Assembly (NCBI RefSeq): GCF_014873495.1
Contig: NZ_JADBGF010000001.1
Coordinates: forward strand, 6,696,001 to 6,760,000
Length of the DNA: 64,000 nucleotides
DNA from: Streptomyces stelliscabiei
Lineage (GTDB): Bacteria; Actinomycetota; Actinomycetes; Streptomycetales; Streptomycetaceae
Direction of reading: 5' to 3'
The notes under the pieces are model-generated. The model did no database searches. It saw only the letters and a program-made list of their open reading frames with translations, and had not been told where the DNA came from. This document shows, in pieces, positions 33,121 to 40,931 of the stretch (position 1 is its first letter; each line of letters starts with the position of its first letter). The position numbers and the translations under genes were made by a program.

Positions 33121-33605
33121 GCGGCCCCGAACCCCGGCCGGCCTTCGGCCTGTCCTTCGACCCCCGCGCGCTGACCGACCTGCTCCAGGCCCCCGCCGAC
33201 ATCCGCGACCTGGCCCTCGACCAGCTCCAGAAGGTCGTCAACGCCCAACTGTTCGGCGGCAAGCTGACCGAGGAACTGACCGGGTACCGCAAGCTCTACG
33301 TCGATCACCGCAACGCCTGGCGCATCGTCTACGCCCAGCGCCCGGCCCCGCCTGGCGCGTCCCACCGCACCGAGATCCACGTCGTCGCCGTACGCCCCCG
33401 CGCCCGGCACGACGTGTATGAGACCGCCCGGGCCCGTCTCGGCATCACCCGCCGCCCGACCGGCGCCCGCACCCACGCCGCCCGCGCCCGCTCCCCGCAA
33501 CTGGACGCCCAACGGCCGCCGATCCCCAAGCCGGGCCCGTCCCCGTACACGATGCCCGGCCTCCCCCAACCCGCATCCACCATCCCGAAGGGCCCCACCC
33601 GTTGA
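33117..33605 (+). CDS. RelE/ParE-like protein
   Basis: A 162-aa protein whose first 100 residues fit the RelE/ParE fold: LALDQLQKVVNAQLFGGKL, GYRKLYVDHRNAWRIVYAQR, TEIHVVAVRPRARHDVYETA. The YRxLYVD...WRIVYA and VRxR elements match RelE strands 2-4. The tail is Pro/Arg-rich. It is coupled by ATGA to a DUF4913 gene rather than to a normal antitoxin. It could be a toxin, or a domesticated regulator. Family assignment is by pattern only. Confidence 0.62.
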   Translation: MSGPEPRPAFGLSFDPRALTDLLQAPADIRDLALDQLQKVVNAQLFGGKLTEELTGYRKLYVDHRNAWRIVYAQRPAPPGASHRTEIHVVAVRPRARHDVYETARARLGITRRPTGARTHAARARSPQLDAQRPPIPKPGPSPYTMPGLPQPASTIPKGPTR

Positions 33606-34195
33606 CCCGTCTCCCCTTCATCCTCGACCGCGTCAGCGACGTGCTCGCCGTCGAGCCGCCGAAGGCCAACCAGCATCACCTGCTCATCCTAGACATCGCC
33701 GAGATGTGCCACGACCTTGACGAGCAGTTCGACGCCCTCGTCGGTGACCACGCCGACGGTGTCCTGGCCATCGCAGAGCCCAAGCGGTTCACCCGTCTCC
33801 TCGCCGAGCGGCTCTCCCTCGAAGTCCAGCTGACCCAGGCGGTGTCCCAGTCCTGCTGCTGCGCCACCGAGACCGCCAGCACCGACAACCCGGAGGACAA
33901 CGCGGAGGGCGAGCCGGGCGGGCCGGGCCGGCCAGAAACCATCGTGCACGCCTGCCTCGACGCCTTCGCCGCCGCCGGAGACCCGCCCGCGCTGCTGGCA
34001 GCCGACATCGTCGACCACCTGCGCGCGCTGCCCGGCAGTGCCGAAGGACCCAACCCTTACGTCCACCTCACCCAGGGCCACCTCGGCCGTCTCCTGGCCA
34101 TGCACACCGTCCACCCCTGCTCGCTGTCGGACGGCCGGGGCAAGGGGTACCGGCGCAGTGCCCTGACGATCGCGCTGTACGGCTACCCCTGCTGA
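33602..34195 (+). CDS. Hypothetical protein with winged-helix-like C-terminus
   Basis: A 197-aa protein from TTG 33602 overlapping the previous stop (TTGA). The N-terminal half is helical (LLILDIAEMCHDLDEQFDAL, FTRLLAERLSLEVQLTQAV); CCC at about 83-85; then an acidic Gly linker; the C-terminal 80 residues (AADIVDHLRALPGSAE, GHLGRLLAMHTVHPC, GRGKGYRRSALTIALYG) fit a winged helix like those of DNA primase/helicase-associated proteins. Unrecognised. Coupled to the following GNAT gene. Confidence 0.65.
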   Translation: MTRLPFILDRVSDVLAVEPPKANQHHLLILDIAEMCHDLDEQFDALVGDHADGVLAIAEPKRFTRLLAERLSLEVQLTQAVSQSCCCATETASTDNPEDNAEGEPGGPGRPETIVHACLDAFAAAGDPPALLAADIVDHLRALPGSAEGPNPYVHLTQGHLGRLLAMHTVHPCSLSDGRGKGYRRSALTIALYGYPC

Positions 34196-34680
34196 GCCAC
34201 CCGACGCTCTCCACGATCCGCCGAGGGAGCGAGGCGGACTGGCATTTCATCGACGCCTTCCACCGGGGCTGCTGTCCGGAGAGCCTGCTGCGCCGCTGGG
34301 GCCGGAGCAGGATCACCCGGCGCGATATTTCCCGGCTGCTGGCCCACAGCACGATCTGGATCGGTCTGGACGCCGACGGCGCTCCGCTCGGGATCGTCTC
34401 GGCCGGGTTCGTCAGTCGGGAAGCGGGTGTCGTCGATCTCGGACTACAGGTCGCCGACGCCCATCAGCGCCGCGGCATCGGCACCCTGCTGGCCCGGCAC
34501 GCCGCCGACCACGCCCGACGCCGCGGCGCCCACACGCTGACCGCGTACCTCCACGCCGCCAACACGCCGATGCTGCGCCTCCTCGATCGCCTCGGCCCGG
34601 CCGCGCACACGCGTCACGGCACGTACCTGGACGTCCGCATCCTCCTCGGCGAGAGGCCCACCACAGGACGGCGGCCCTGA
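34192..34680 (+). CDS. Hidden GNAT acetyltransferase gene with CTG start
   Basis: An acetyl-CoA-dependent N-acetyltransferase (162 aa). Acetyl-CoA-binding motif A is clear: VVDLGLQVADAHQRRGIGTL, with HQRRGIGTLLARHAADHARR (about 91-110) holding RxxGxG. Later LTAYLHAANTPMLRLLDRLG is motif B-like. No ATG, GTG or TTG occurs in frame before residue 123. CTG 34192 overlaps the previous TGA as CTGA, replacing the usual ATGA, and gives MSHPTLSTIRRG. Substrate unknown; could modify proteins or small molecules. Confidence 0.8.
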   Translation: MSHPTLSTIRRGSEADWHFIDAFHRGCCPESLLRRWGRSRITRRDISRLLAHSTIWIGLDADGAPLGIVSAGFVSREAGVVDLGLQVADAHQRRGIGTLLARHAADHARRRGAHTLTAYLHAANTPMLRLLDRLGPAAHTRHGTYLDVRILLGERPTTGRRP

Positions 34681-34710
34681 TCGCCTCCTCCAGACGAAAC
34701 CACCCCACCC

Positions 34711-35409
34711 ATGCCCTCTCATCCCGCACGCGCGTCCGCGAAGCAGGCGCTCACGCAGTTCGATCTCCGGATCGAGGCAGCGATCGGCCACAGCATCGAT
34801 CAGCTGTGGCAGCACCGCGGCCGTAACCTCCTCGACGAGCCGCGCACCTGCCTGGCCGACGCCCACCGTGCTCTGGTCCAGGCCGAACAGGCCGTCACGT
34901 TCTACCGGGTTCAGCTCCGGCGGTTGGCCTCCGACGAGTTCGCCGTCGACCAGGCGCTGTTCACGCGGATCAACCGCACCGTTGCCGCGCTCAAGGAGGC
35001 TGCGGCGACCCGCGACCAGCGCGAGACCCAGGTCAAGGCGGCGCTGGAATCCGTCGAAGCCGCCACCCGCACGCGCGGAGCAGGTGGCGGGCCGGAGCTT
35101 CCGGCACCGGACCAGGCAGCCCTGCTGGCGATCGCCCAGGGCGCCAAACTGCGCGAACACCTTCTCACCCAGCGCCTGTCGGTCGTGACCGCCTCCGGTG
35201 TCCGTATCGCCTACAGCCACCTCCAGCGGTTCGAGGCAGCCGGTCTCGTCGTGCGCGACGAGGCCCATCCGTTGCACGCCGGGCAGCCAGTCACCCTCAC
35301 CGATGCCGGCCGCGCCCTCCTGGCCTCACGCCGCGTGCCCGCCCCGCCGGCCGCGCCGCCGGTGCAGCGGGCCGGAGCCTGGCCGGCCTCCTCCGCGCCG
35401 CGCCGCTGA
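34711..35409 (+). CDS. Helical protein with C-terminal winged helix
   Basis: A 232-aa protein. The N-terminal 125 residues form long helices (AEQAVTFYRVQLRRLASDEF, VAALKEAAATRDQRETQVKA); the C-terminal 80 residues look like a winged helix (QAALLAIAQGAKLREHLLTQ, YSHLQRFEAAGLVVRDEAHP, VTLTDAGRALLASRR). It resembles 934-1746 in both halves, so the two ends of the element carry related putative regulators. Coiled-coil dimerisation plausible. Confidence 0.72.
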   Translation: MPSHPARASAKQALTQFDLRIEAAIGHSIDQLWQHRGRNLLDEPRTCLADAHRALVQAEQAVTFYRVQLRRLASDEFAVDQALFTRINRTVAALKEAAATRDQRETQVKAALESVEAATRTRGAGGGPELPAPDQAALLAIAQGAKLREHLLTQRLSVVTASGVRIAYSHLQRFEAAGLVVRDEAHPLHAGQPVTLTDAGRALLASRRVPAPPAAPPVQRAGAWPASSAPRR

Positions 35410-35468
35410 CATCTCCGGCGCGGCGCGAGGACAGCCGATTCTTCCCCCTGATCGACCCGAAAGCACCT

Positions 35469-36188
35469 ATGCCCTCACACCCCCCGGACTTCCGCCTCGG
35501 CGGCTACCAGGCCGTCAACGACCGCGTTGACGACCAGTTCTGGCAGCACATCGGCATCGAGGAGGACCAGCTCACCGTCCTGGCCGAGCACCACACCAGC
35601 GACGGCCGGAGCAGCTTCTTCGTCCTGCACAACGGGGCCGTCACCTGGGGGATCCCGGGTGAACCCCAACTCGTCGCCCTTTACCTCCAGCGCGACACCG
35701 TCGCGCGGACCTTCCGCTTCGACCATGCGGAACTGCCCCTGCCGGTGATGGCCCAGTCCTGGCTGATCGCCCGGGGTTACCCCGAGGAGAAGATCCTTCT
35801 GCCCGAGCGCCTGGGCGGGACACCCTCCGACGACGCCACCCGGGCCCTGGAGGCGCGGCTGCGCGGCGACGGCGACCACTTCGCCCTGCTGACCAGCTAC
35901 ACCCGGGACGACGAGCCCTTCCAGACCACGGTGCTGCTGCGGGCGCTGGACGAGCGGGTGCCCCTGCCGTTCCGTGTGCTGCTGGAAGAAGTCGACACCG
36001 ACACCTGGACACGCACCCTGCGCGAAGGCGGCTTCGCCACCTTCGAGGCCGCGACGACGTGGTGGGAAGCGCACTGGAGCGGCGAGGACGTCCCGCTGCC
36101 CACCACGTCACCGACCACCCGCCACAGCACGCCGCCCGCGGCAGCGGCGAGCGCCGTGCCACCGTCGCCGCGTCGGCCCGGCCACTGA
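35469..36188 (+). CDS. Hypothetical protein
   Basis: A 239-aa protein with mixed alpha/beta content: YQAVNDRVDDQFWQHIGIEE, FFVLHNGAVTWGIPGEPQLV, DHFALLTSYTRDDEPFQTTV, then WWEAHWSGEDVPLP and a low-complexity tail. No membrane segments or known motif. It ends just before regulatory element 36261-36298, so it probably closes a transcription unit that starts at 32473. Confidence 0.68.
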   Translation: MPSHPPDFRLGGYQAVNDRVDDQFWQHIGIEEDQLTVLAEHHTSDGRSSFFVLHNGAVTWGIPGEPQLVALYLQRDTVARTFRFDHAELPLPVMAQSWLIARGYPEEKILLPERLGGTPSDDATRALEARLRGDGDHFALLTSYTRDDEPFQTTVLLRALDERVPLPFRVLLEEVDTDTWTRTLREGGFATFEAATTWWEAHWSGEDVPLPTTSPTTRHSTPPAAAASAVPPSPRRPGH

Positions 36189-36260
36189 AACCCAAGAACT
36201 CAATTCCGTGCCGCCGGATTTCCGGACAGCTGCACCGATTCTGCTCCGGCGGTAGCGGAA

Positions 36261-36298
36261 CATAGCACCCCATCCCCGGTTAGCGAAACCGGGGATTC
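36261..36298 (+). promoter_or_regulatory. GATCCCCGGTT-type palindrome with -10-like CATAGC (copy d)
   Basis: CATAGC (36261-36266), 4 nt, then CATCCCCGGTT, loop AGCGA and an AACCGGGGATTC arm (36271-36298). A second small inverted repeat TGGACTCTTTAGTCCA follows at 36301-36316. The next gene starts at 36383. Confidence 0.6.
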
Positions 36299-36382
36299 TC
36301 TGGACTCTTTAGTCCAGCCCGCACGGCAACTGCCCGGGCTGCATTGCCATTTCCTCCCTCACTGACATGGAGCCCAATTCCC

Positions 36383-36727
36383 ATGCGCTCAACTCGAATA
36401 GTCGTCTCCGCCGCTGTCCTCGGCGCCCTCGCTCTGCCGCTGGTCTCCGCAACGGCGGCGAGCGCCACGCCCGCCCAGGCCCCGGCATCCCTGGTCACCG
36501 CGTCGTGTACTGATCCGGGACCGTGGGTGATCGCCACCAAGGCCGTCACCATCCGCTCCAAGGCATCTGCCAAGTCCACCGCGGTCGGAATCCTCTACAA
36601 GGGCCACAAGTTCACCGTCCACAAGACCAGCGGAAAGTGGCGCTACATCACCGACAAGACCACCGGCGTCAAGGGCTGGGTGTCCGCCAAGTACGTCTAC
36701 CGCACTGTCGGCATGTGCCTGGACTAA
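36383..36727 (+). CDS. Secreted SH3-like protein
   Basis: A 114-aa exported protein: signal MRSTRIVVSAAVLGALALPL then VSATAASATPAQA, mature SH3b domain (VIATKAVTIRSKASAKSTAV, ILYKGHKFTVHKTSGKWRYI, GVKGWVSAKYVYRTVGMCLD) with two Cys likely paired. Similar in design to 29348-29713 in the secretion operon. Probably binds cell wall; could aid mating or exclude entry by relatives. Confidence 0.82.
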   Translation: MRSTRIVVSAAVLGALALPLVSATAASATPAQAPASLVTASCTDPGPWVIATKAVTIRSKASAKSTAVGILYKGHKFTVHKTSGKWRYITDKTTGVKGWVSAKYVYRTVGMCLD

Positions 36728-36837
36728 TCCGCCCACCGGAGCGTCGAAGTCGATTCTGAACCGCCGTTACCCGCAGCGCGGTTGGGCCGCGAGTGTCCGG
36801 CCCTATTTCCCCGAATGTGACGGAAAGGAGTTTTGCT

Positions 36838-37311
36838 GTGCCTGACGCCGACGAGGTGATGGGCGTCCTCACCGAGCAGGTCGAAACCCGCTTCCAGATG
36901 CCGATCGCCGAGCTACGCCGTGCCGTGGCCGCCGCCCCGCAGGCCCACCCGGAGGCAACCACGATCGTGCGCTGGCACGGGATGCTCACCGAGGCCCAGC
37001 AAGTGCTGGAGAGGGCCGAGGACGCCCTCGCCGAAGCCCTCGCCCAGCACGTGGACGCTGTGCCCGACGGTGAGTTCGTCGAGCTGCCCGAGCACGTCAT
37101 GTACCTCGCGGACATGGTGAACAGCGCCCACACCGTACGGCAGGGGCGGGCCATGACGGTGCGTCACCTCCTCGATCCCCAGGCGATCGGAAACCGGTCG
37201 GGGGTGTGGCGCGGCCCATCCCCCTTGGTCCGCCGGGGACCGGCTTTGCCTACCGGCTCGCCGTCCCTTCCTGCCACCGGGCAGGCACCCGCGCGCAGGG
37301 TGGCCCGGTGA
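36838..37311 (+). CDS. Helical hypothetical protein
   Basis: A 157-aa protein from GTG 36838 (AAGGAG 7 nt upstream). Helices dominate: VMGVLTEQVETRFQMPIAEL, RWHGMLTEAQQVLERAEDAL, VMYLADMVNSAHTVRQGRAM. The tail is disordered. It is the first of three small helical proteins in a row (36838, 37308, 37761), coupled by GTGA. They mirror the small helical genes of the minus-strand operons. Confidence 0.68.
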   Translation: MPDADEVMGVLTEQVETRFQMPIAELRRAVAAAPQAHPEATTIVRWHGMLTEAQQVLERAEDALAEALAQHVDAVPDGEFVELPEHVMYLADMVNSAHTVRQGRAMTVRHLLDPQAIGNRSGVWRGPSPLVRRGPALPTGSPSLPATGQAPARRVAR

Positions 37312-37751
37312 ACGTGGTCGAGAAGGCCTCCAGCCAGGACGGCCTGCTGGAGGAGGTGTTCGGGGCCCCGGTGCGGGATCTGTACGCGCAGGCGATGGGC
37401 CCCGGTGCGTCCGCGGCCCTGGTGCGCGCGCTGGAACTGCGCAGCTTCCTGGTCGTGGCCGAGGAGCAGGTGGCCCGGGTGCGGGACCGGGTCCATGAGG
37501 CCACCGCCGCGGACCGAGACATGAGCGAGCTGTCCGCCGACGACCTGCGCTTCGACGCGCAGTGGATGGAGGCGGCGCTGGCCGGCCGTGCCGGCTACGT
37601 CGCTGCCCTCGGTCGGCTGTTGCGCGCGATGCCCCCGCCCGGCCCGGCTGCGCGCCGCGCCGAACGACTCACCCAGCCGACGATCACCACCAGCCTTCCG
37701 CCCGCCCCGGCAGACACCTGTGCCGGGGCGGTGCGCAAGGCCCCATCGTGA
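37308..37751 (+). CDS. Helical hypothetical protein
   Basis: A 147-aa protein whose GTG overlaps the previous stop (GTGA). Helical core: QDGLLEEVFGAPVRDLYAQA, LVRALELRSFLVVAEEQVAR, QWMEAALAGRAGYVAALGRL; then a Pro/Ala tail. Same architecture as its neighbours, suggesting a family of interacting small proteins. Unrecognised. Confidence 0.66.
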   Translation: MNVVEKASSQDGLLEEVFGAPVRDLYAQAMGPGASAALVRALELRSFLVVAEEQVARVRDRVHEATAADRDMSELSADDLRFDAQWMEAALAGRAGYVAALGRLLRAMPPPGPAARRAERLTQPTITTSLPPAPADTCAGAVRKAPS

Positions 37752-37760
37752 AAGCCCCGT

Positions 37761-38186
37761 TTGCCCCCGTCCCCCATTACCGCCCAGTCGATTGCCGAGC
37801 GCATCGAGACCCTGTACGCCCAGCCGCTGGCCGACCTTGAAGTCTTCGCTCACGGCCGTCCCGACCCCAGCATGCTCGCCGCCCTGCTCAGCGGCCTGGC
37901 CGAGCTGCGGCTGGCCGAGCGCAACATCGCCTTCCAGGTGCAGCGGCTGCGTGAACTCACCGACCCGGAGCGTGAGATCGGCCGCTTCAGCGCCGGCCAC
38001 ATTCTCGACTGCGCTCGCCGGATCGTCGAGTGCCTCGCCACCCGCGACGCCCACGCGAAGACCCTGAGCGGCGTCCTGGCCAGCCTCCACCGCGTCCCCG
38101 CCCCGGACGTGCGGCCCGAGTCCGCGCCAGCCACCTCCGCCGCACCGGTTCCCGCTCCTGCGCGTGCCGTCGCCCGTACCCGCTGA
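37761..38186 (+). CDS. Helical hypothetical protein
   Basis: A 141-aa protein from TTG 37761: SIAERIETLYAQPLADLEVF, LAALLSGLAELRLAERNIAF, GHILDCARRIVECLATRDAH. A GTGA at the previous gene's end (37748) is out of frame with this product, so the usual coupling is not used or one base has changed. Pro/Ala-rich tail. Unrecognised. Confidence 0.64.
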   Translation: MPPSPITAQSIAERIETLYAQPLADLEVFAHGRPDPSMLAALLSGLAELRLAERNIAFQVQRLRELTDPEREIGRFSAGHILDCARRIVECLATRDAHAKTLSGVLASLHRVPAPDVRPESAPATSAAPVPAPARAVARTR

Positions 38187-38219
38187 CCTTTCCCTTTCCT
38201 GTCTGAGGAGTCCCTTCCC

Positions 38220-39098
38220 TTGGCTGCCACCGGTCTGTCCCGCACCACCCTGACCGATCTCTCGCGCGTCACCGAGAGCCTCAAGATGCTCGCCCCCAAC
38301 TGGAGCGTGTGGGTGCTGATGACCCTCTCCGCGGGGCACCTGCGCTACAGCGATGTCAAGGCCAAGCTCGCCCTGCTGGCCGACGGCCAGCTCCACCCGA
38401 AGCTGACCAAGCTGGTTGACGCCGGTCTCGTCGAGCGCACCGAACACGGCCCGCGGAACGTCACCTACGGGCTGAGCAGCCGCGGCGCCGCTCTGATGCC
38501 TGTCCTGCCTGCGCTCAACACCTGGGCGGACACGCATCTGGAGAAGCCCCTCGCGCCGGACAAGAGCACCGGGGTGCTGGAGCCGCAGTCGGTCGCGGCG
38601 GCCCAGAACATCGAGGACGCGATCGCCCTGATCAGCCCCAGGCACTCCACGCCACTGGTGTGGGCGCTCAGGGCCCGCGGGACGGCCGGCGCCAAGGCGC
38701 TGGCGGCCGAGGTCATGCCGCACTACAGCCTCAGCCGCGTCTACCCGCCGCTGCGACGGGTGATCGACGACGGGCTGGTCCAGGTCACGGGGTCTGGTGA
38801 CTTCCAGCTCTCCGCCAGCGGCCAGGCCCTCGCCCCGGTCTACCAGGCACTCTCGGCCTGGGCAGCGGGCCGTCCCCTCACCGACGAGGCCACGCACCCG
38901 CTGTGGGGACACGCCCCGACGCCCTCGCAGACCCGGTCCGGCCCGTACCTGACCACCCAGTCCAGGCTCTCGGACCCGCCTGCCTCGCCCGCACCTGCCC
39001 AAGCCCAGGCCCTGTCGTGGAAGACCGGCGACCTCTTCTCTCACCGGATACCCGCCCGACCCCTGTCGGTCTCCCCGGCAGAAGGCCAGCGCCGATGA
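38220..39098 (+). CDS. Tandem HxlR-type winged-helix regulator
   Basis: A 292-aa protein with two successive HxlR/MarR-like winged helices. The first (about 20-115: NWSVWVLMTLSAGHLRYSDV, LHPKLTKLVDAGLVERTEHG, YGLSSRGAALMPVLPALNTW) and the second (about 140-230: HSTPLVWALRARGTAGAKAL, VYPPLRRVIDDGLVQVTGSG, FQLSASGQALAPVYQALSAW) align closely. HxlR proteins normally have one domain and act as dimers, so this may be a fused dimer. No N-terminal redox Cys. TTG start after GAGGAG. It precedes a second winged-helix gene and an exporter that it may control. Confidence 0.82.
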   Translation: MAATGLSRTTLTDLSRVTESLKMLAPNWSVWVLMTLSAGHLRYSDVKAKLALLADGQLHPKLTKLVDAGLVERTEHGPRNVTYGLSSRGAALMPVLPALNTWADTHLEKPLAPDKSTGVLEPQSVAAAQNIEDAIALISPRHSTPLVWALRARGTAGAKALAAEVMPHYSLSRVYPPLRRVIDDGLVQVTGSGDFQLSASGQALAPVYQALSAWAAGRPLTDEATHPLWGHAPTPSQTRSGPYLTTQSRLSDPPASPAPAQAQALSWKTGDLFSHRIPARPLSVSPAEGQRR

Positions 39099-39646
39099 CC
39101 ACGACCCTCCACCTCAGCCACCCCCTCGCCGGCCGGGTCATCCACGCCCTCTCCCTGCCGGCCCTGATCCGCCTGGTCACCGAGATCGACGACAACGGCC
39201 CCATCAGCCGCCGCCGCGGCAGCCTGCAGAGCGCGTTCGGTGACCTCACCACCCACCAGCTCCGCTACGCCATCGACGTCGCCCGCACCCTCGGCCTGGT
39301 CCACGCCGACCCATACGCCACCACCCGCTACCGGCTCACCGAGGCTGGCGCAGACCTCGCCGAGTTCTACGACACCGCTGCCCGCTGGTCCCGCACGCAC
39401 CAACGCCCCCACGCCGTCTGCGATTTCGTCACCCGTGTCCAGCACGCCCTGAAACTGCTCGGCCTGCCAGCCGACGCGCCGACGCGAGACCCCGCCGACG
39501 CCAGAGTGCTGCGTACCGAGGCAGACCTCGCCCTCCATGGGCTCAGGACCGCGCTGGACGAGTGGCTCCAGACGCATCCGCAGTCCCTGCCCGCCGCGGC
39601 ACCGCGCTCCACTGCGGCGGCGGACGAGACGGAGCTTGTTGCGTGA
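39095..39646 (+). CDS. Winged-helix (HxlR-like) regulator
   Basis: A 183-aa protein overlapping the previous gene by ATGA: IHALSLPALIRLVTEIDDNG, LTTHQLRYAIDVARTLGLVH, RYRLTEAGADLAEFYDTAAR form a winged helix at about 15-100, followed by helices (FVTRVQHALKLLGLPADAPT, ADLALHGLRTALDEWLQTHP). Likely a transcription regulator co-expressed with the tandem HxlR protein and the downstream MFS exporter. Confidence 0.75.
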   Translation: MTTTLHLSHPLAGRVIHALSLPALIRLVTEIDDNGPISRRRGSLQSAFGDLTTHQLRYAIDVARTLGLVHADPYATTRYRLTEAGADLAEFYDTAARWSRTHQRPHAVCDFVTRVQHALKLLGLPADAPTRDPADARVLRTEADLALHGLRTALDEWLQTHPQSLPAAAPRSTAAADETELVA

Positions 39647-40884
39647 GAATCCGTACCGGATCCCGGCACGCCCGCCGACCTGGTTCCGCACTGCTGCGCG
39701 GCATCTACCTGCCGCGTGGCATGGACGCCGCCGCGTTCGCCATGACGACGTACGGCATCCCCCTGCTGGTGCTCGCCACCACCCGCTCCGCAGCCCTCAC
39801 GGGCCTGGCCTTCGCCCTGGAATGGCTGCCACGGTTGATGGCGTTCGCCCTGGCCGGAGCCCTGGTCGACCGCTACGGCACGACCCACGTGTTCCGTCTG
39901 GCCTCGACGGCACGGGCCGCCCTCGTGCTGGCCGCCGCGCTCATCCTTGGGTCTCCGGCCGACGGGCCCGGCGAGACGATTACCGTCATGACGCTCGCCG
40001 TCGGCACCGGTGTGCTCACCGAGTTCAGCTACCTCGCCGCCGAAACCGCCGGCGGGATCGCCAGCCGCACCGCAGGTGCGCGTGCCCACCGGGTGCAGTC
40101 GGTCCTCCTCGGCATCGACCAGACCGCCACCCTGATCGGTCCCGCGCTCGCCGGGCTGCTCCTCACCCACAGCGGCGCCACCGGCATGCTCGCCGCAACC
40201 GCCGCCTTCTCCCTGCTCGCCGCCGCACTCGCCCCACGACAGAACATGGCTCCCCACACCACCTCCCAGGCAACTGTCGTCCGGGGACTGCGGACCGGCT
40301 GGCAGGCACTGCGCTCCCTGCCAGCACTCGGCTGGCTCGTCGGGGGACTGACGCTGTCCAACCTCGCCGTCGGCGTCCTGCAGGCCGCGGCCCCGGTAAT
40401 CGTCGTCCAGCGATTCGGCTACTCCAGCACCGACGTCGGCCTGCTCTGGTCGGCCGCCGCCGCAGCCGGCCTCGTCGCGATCATCCTGTGCCAGCGTGCC
40501 ATTGACCGCTACGGCCTCTGGGCGGTCGGTGCTGTCTGCGCGACGATCACCGGCTCGGCCTGCCTCGCCCTCACACTCGCCGACACCTACCACGCCTATC
40601 TGGTACTGATCGCCCTCGCCCTGGCCGGCGAGGGCGGCATGACCGTCGTGCTGCGCACCCTGCGCTCCCATCTGATCCCCGCCGAGGTCTTCGGCAACAC
40701 CCTCGCCGTGACGATCCTGCTGCTCCTGCTGCCCTTCCCGATCGCGGGACTGCTCGTCGCCGCCGTTTCGCCCAGCCGGCTCGGCCACGTGATCACCGCC
40801 TGCGCGGTCGTGCAGGCGATCGGCCTGGCCACCGCCTTCACCCGGCTGCGCACCCTCCCGGACCTGCACCCCTCGGCCACCTGA
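39643..40884 (+). CDS. MFS transporter
   Basis: A 413-aa inner-membrane major facilitator with about 12 hydrophobic segments. The cytoplasmic loop after helix 2 carries FALAGALVDRYGTTHVFRLA, equivalent to the GxxxDRxG(R/K) signature. GTG 39643 overlaps the regulator's stop (GTGA). Enterobactin-exporter-like MFS proteins have this size. It likely exports a product or drug and may belong with the ATP-grasp block downstream. Substrate unknown. Confidence 0.88.
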   Translation: MRIRTGSRHARRPGSALLRGIYLPRGMDAAAFAMTTYGIPLLVLATTRSAALTGLAFALEWLPRLMAFALAGALVDRYGTTHVFRLASTARAALVLAAALILGSPADGPGETITVMTLAVGTGVLTEFSYLAAETAGGIASRTAGARAHRVQSVLLGIDQTATLIGPALAGLLLTHSGATGMLAATAAFSLLAAALAPRQNMAPHTTSQATVVRGLRTGWQALRSLPALGWLVGGLTLSNLAVGVLQAAAPVIVVQRFGYSSTDVGLLWSAAAAAGLVAIILCQRAIDRYGLWAVGAVCATITGSACLALTLADTYHAYLVLIALALAGEGGMTVVLRTLRSHLIPAEVFGNTLAVTILLLLLPFPIAGLLVAAVSPSRLGHVITACAVVQAIGLATAFTRLRTLPDLHPSAT

Positions 40885-40931
40885 CCCGCCCCGCCCTCTT
40901 CAACTGCTTCCCGGAGGGCTTCCCGACACCC

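Noticed and set aside
37164..39044. 626-codon minus-strand frame
   Set aside because: Antisense shadow of four overlapping plus-strand genes with good ribosome sites and HxlR domains.
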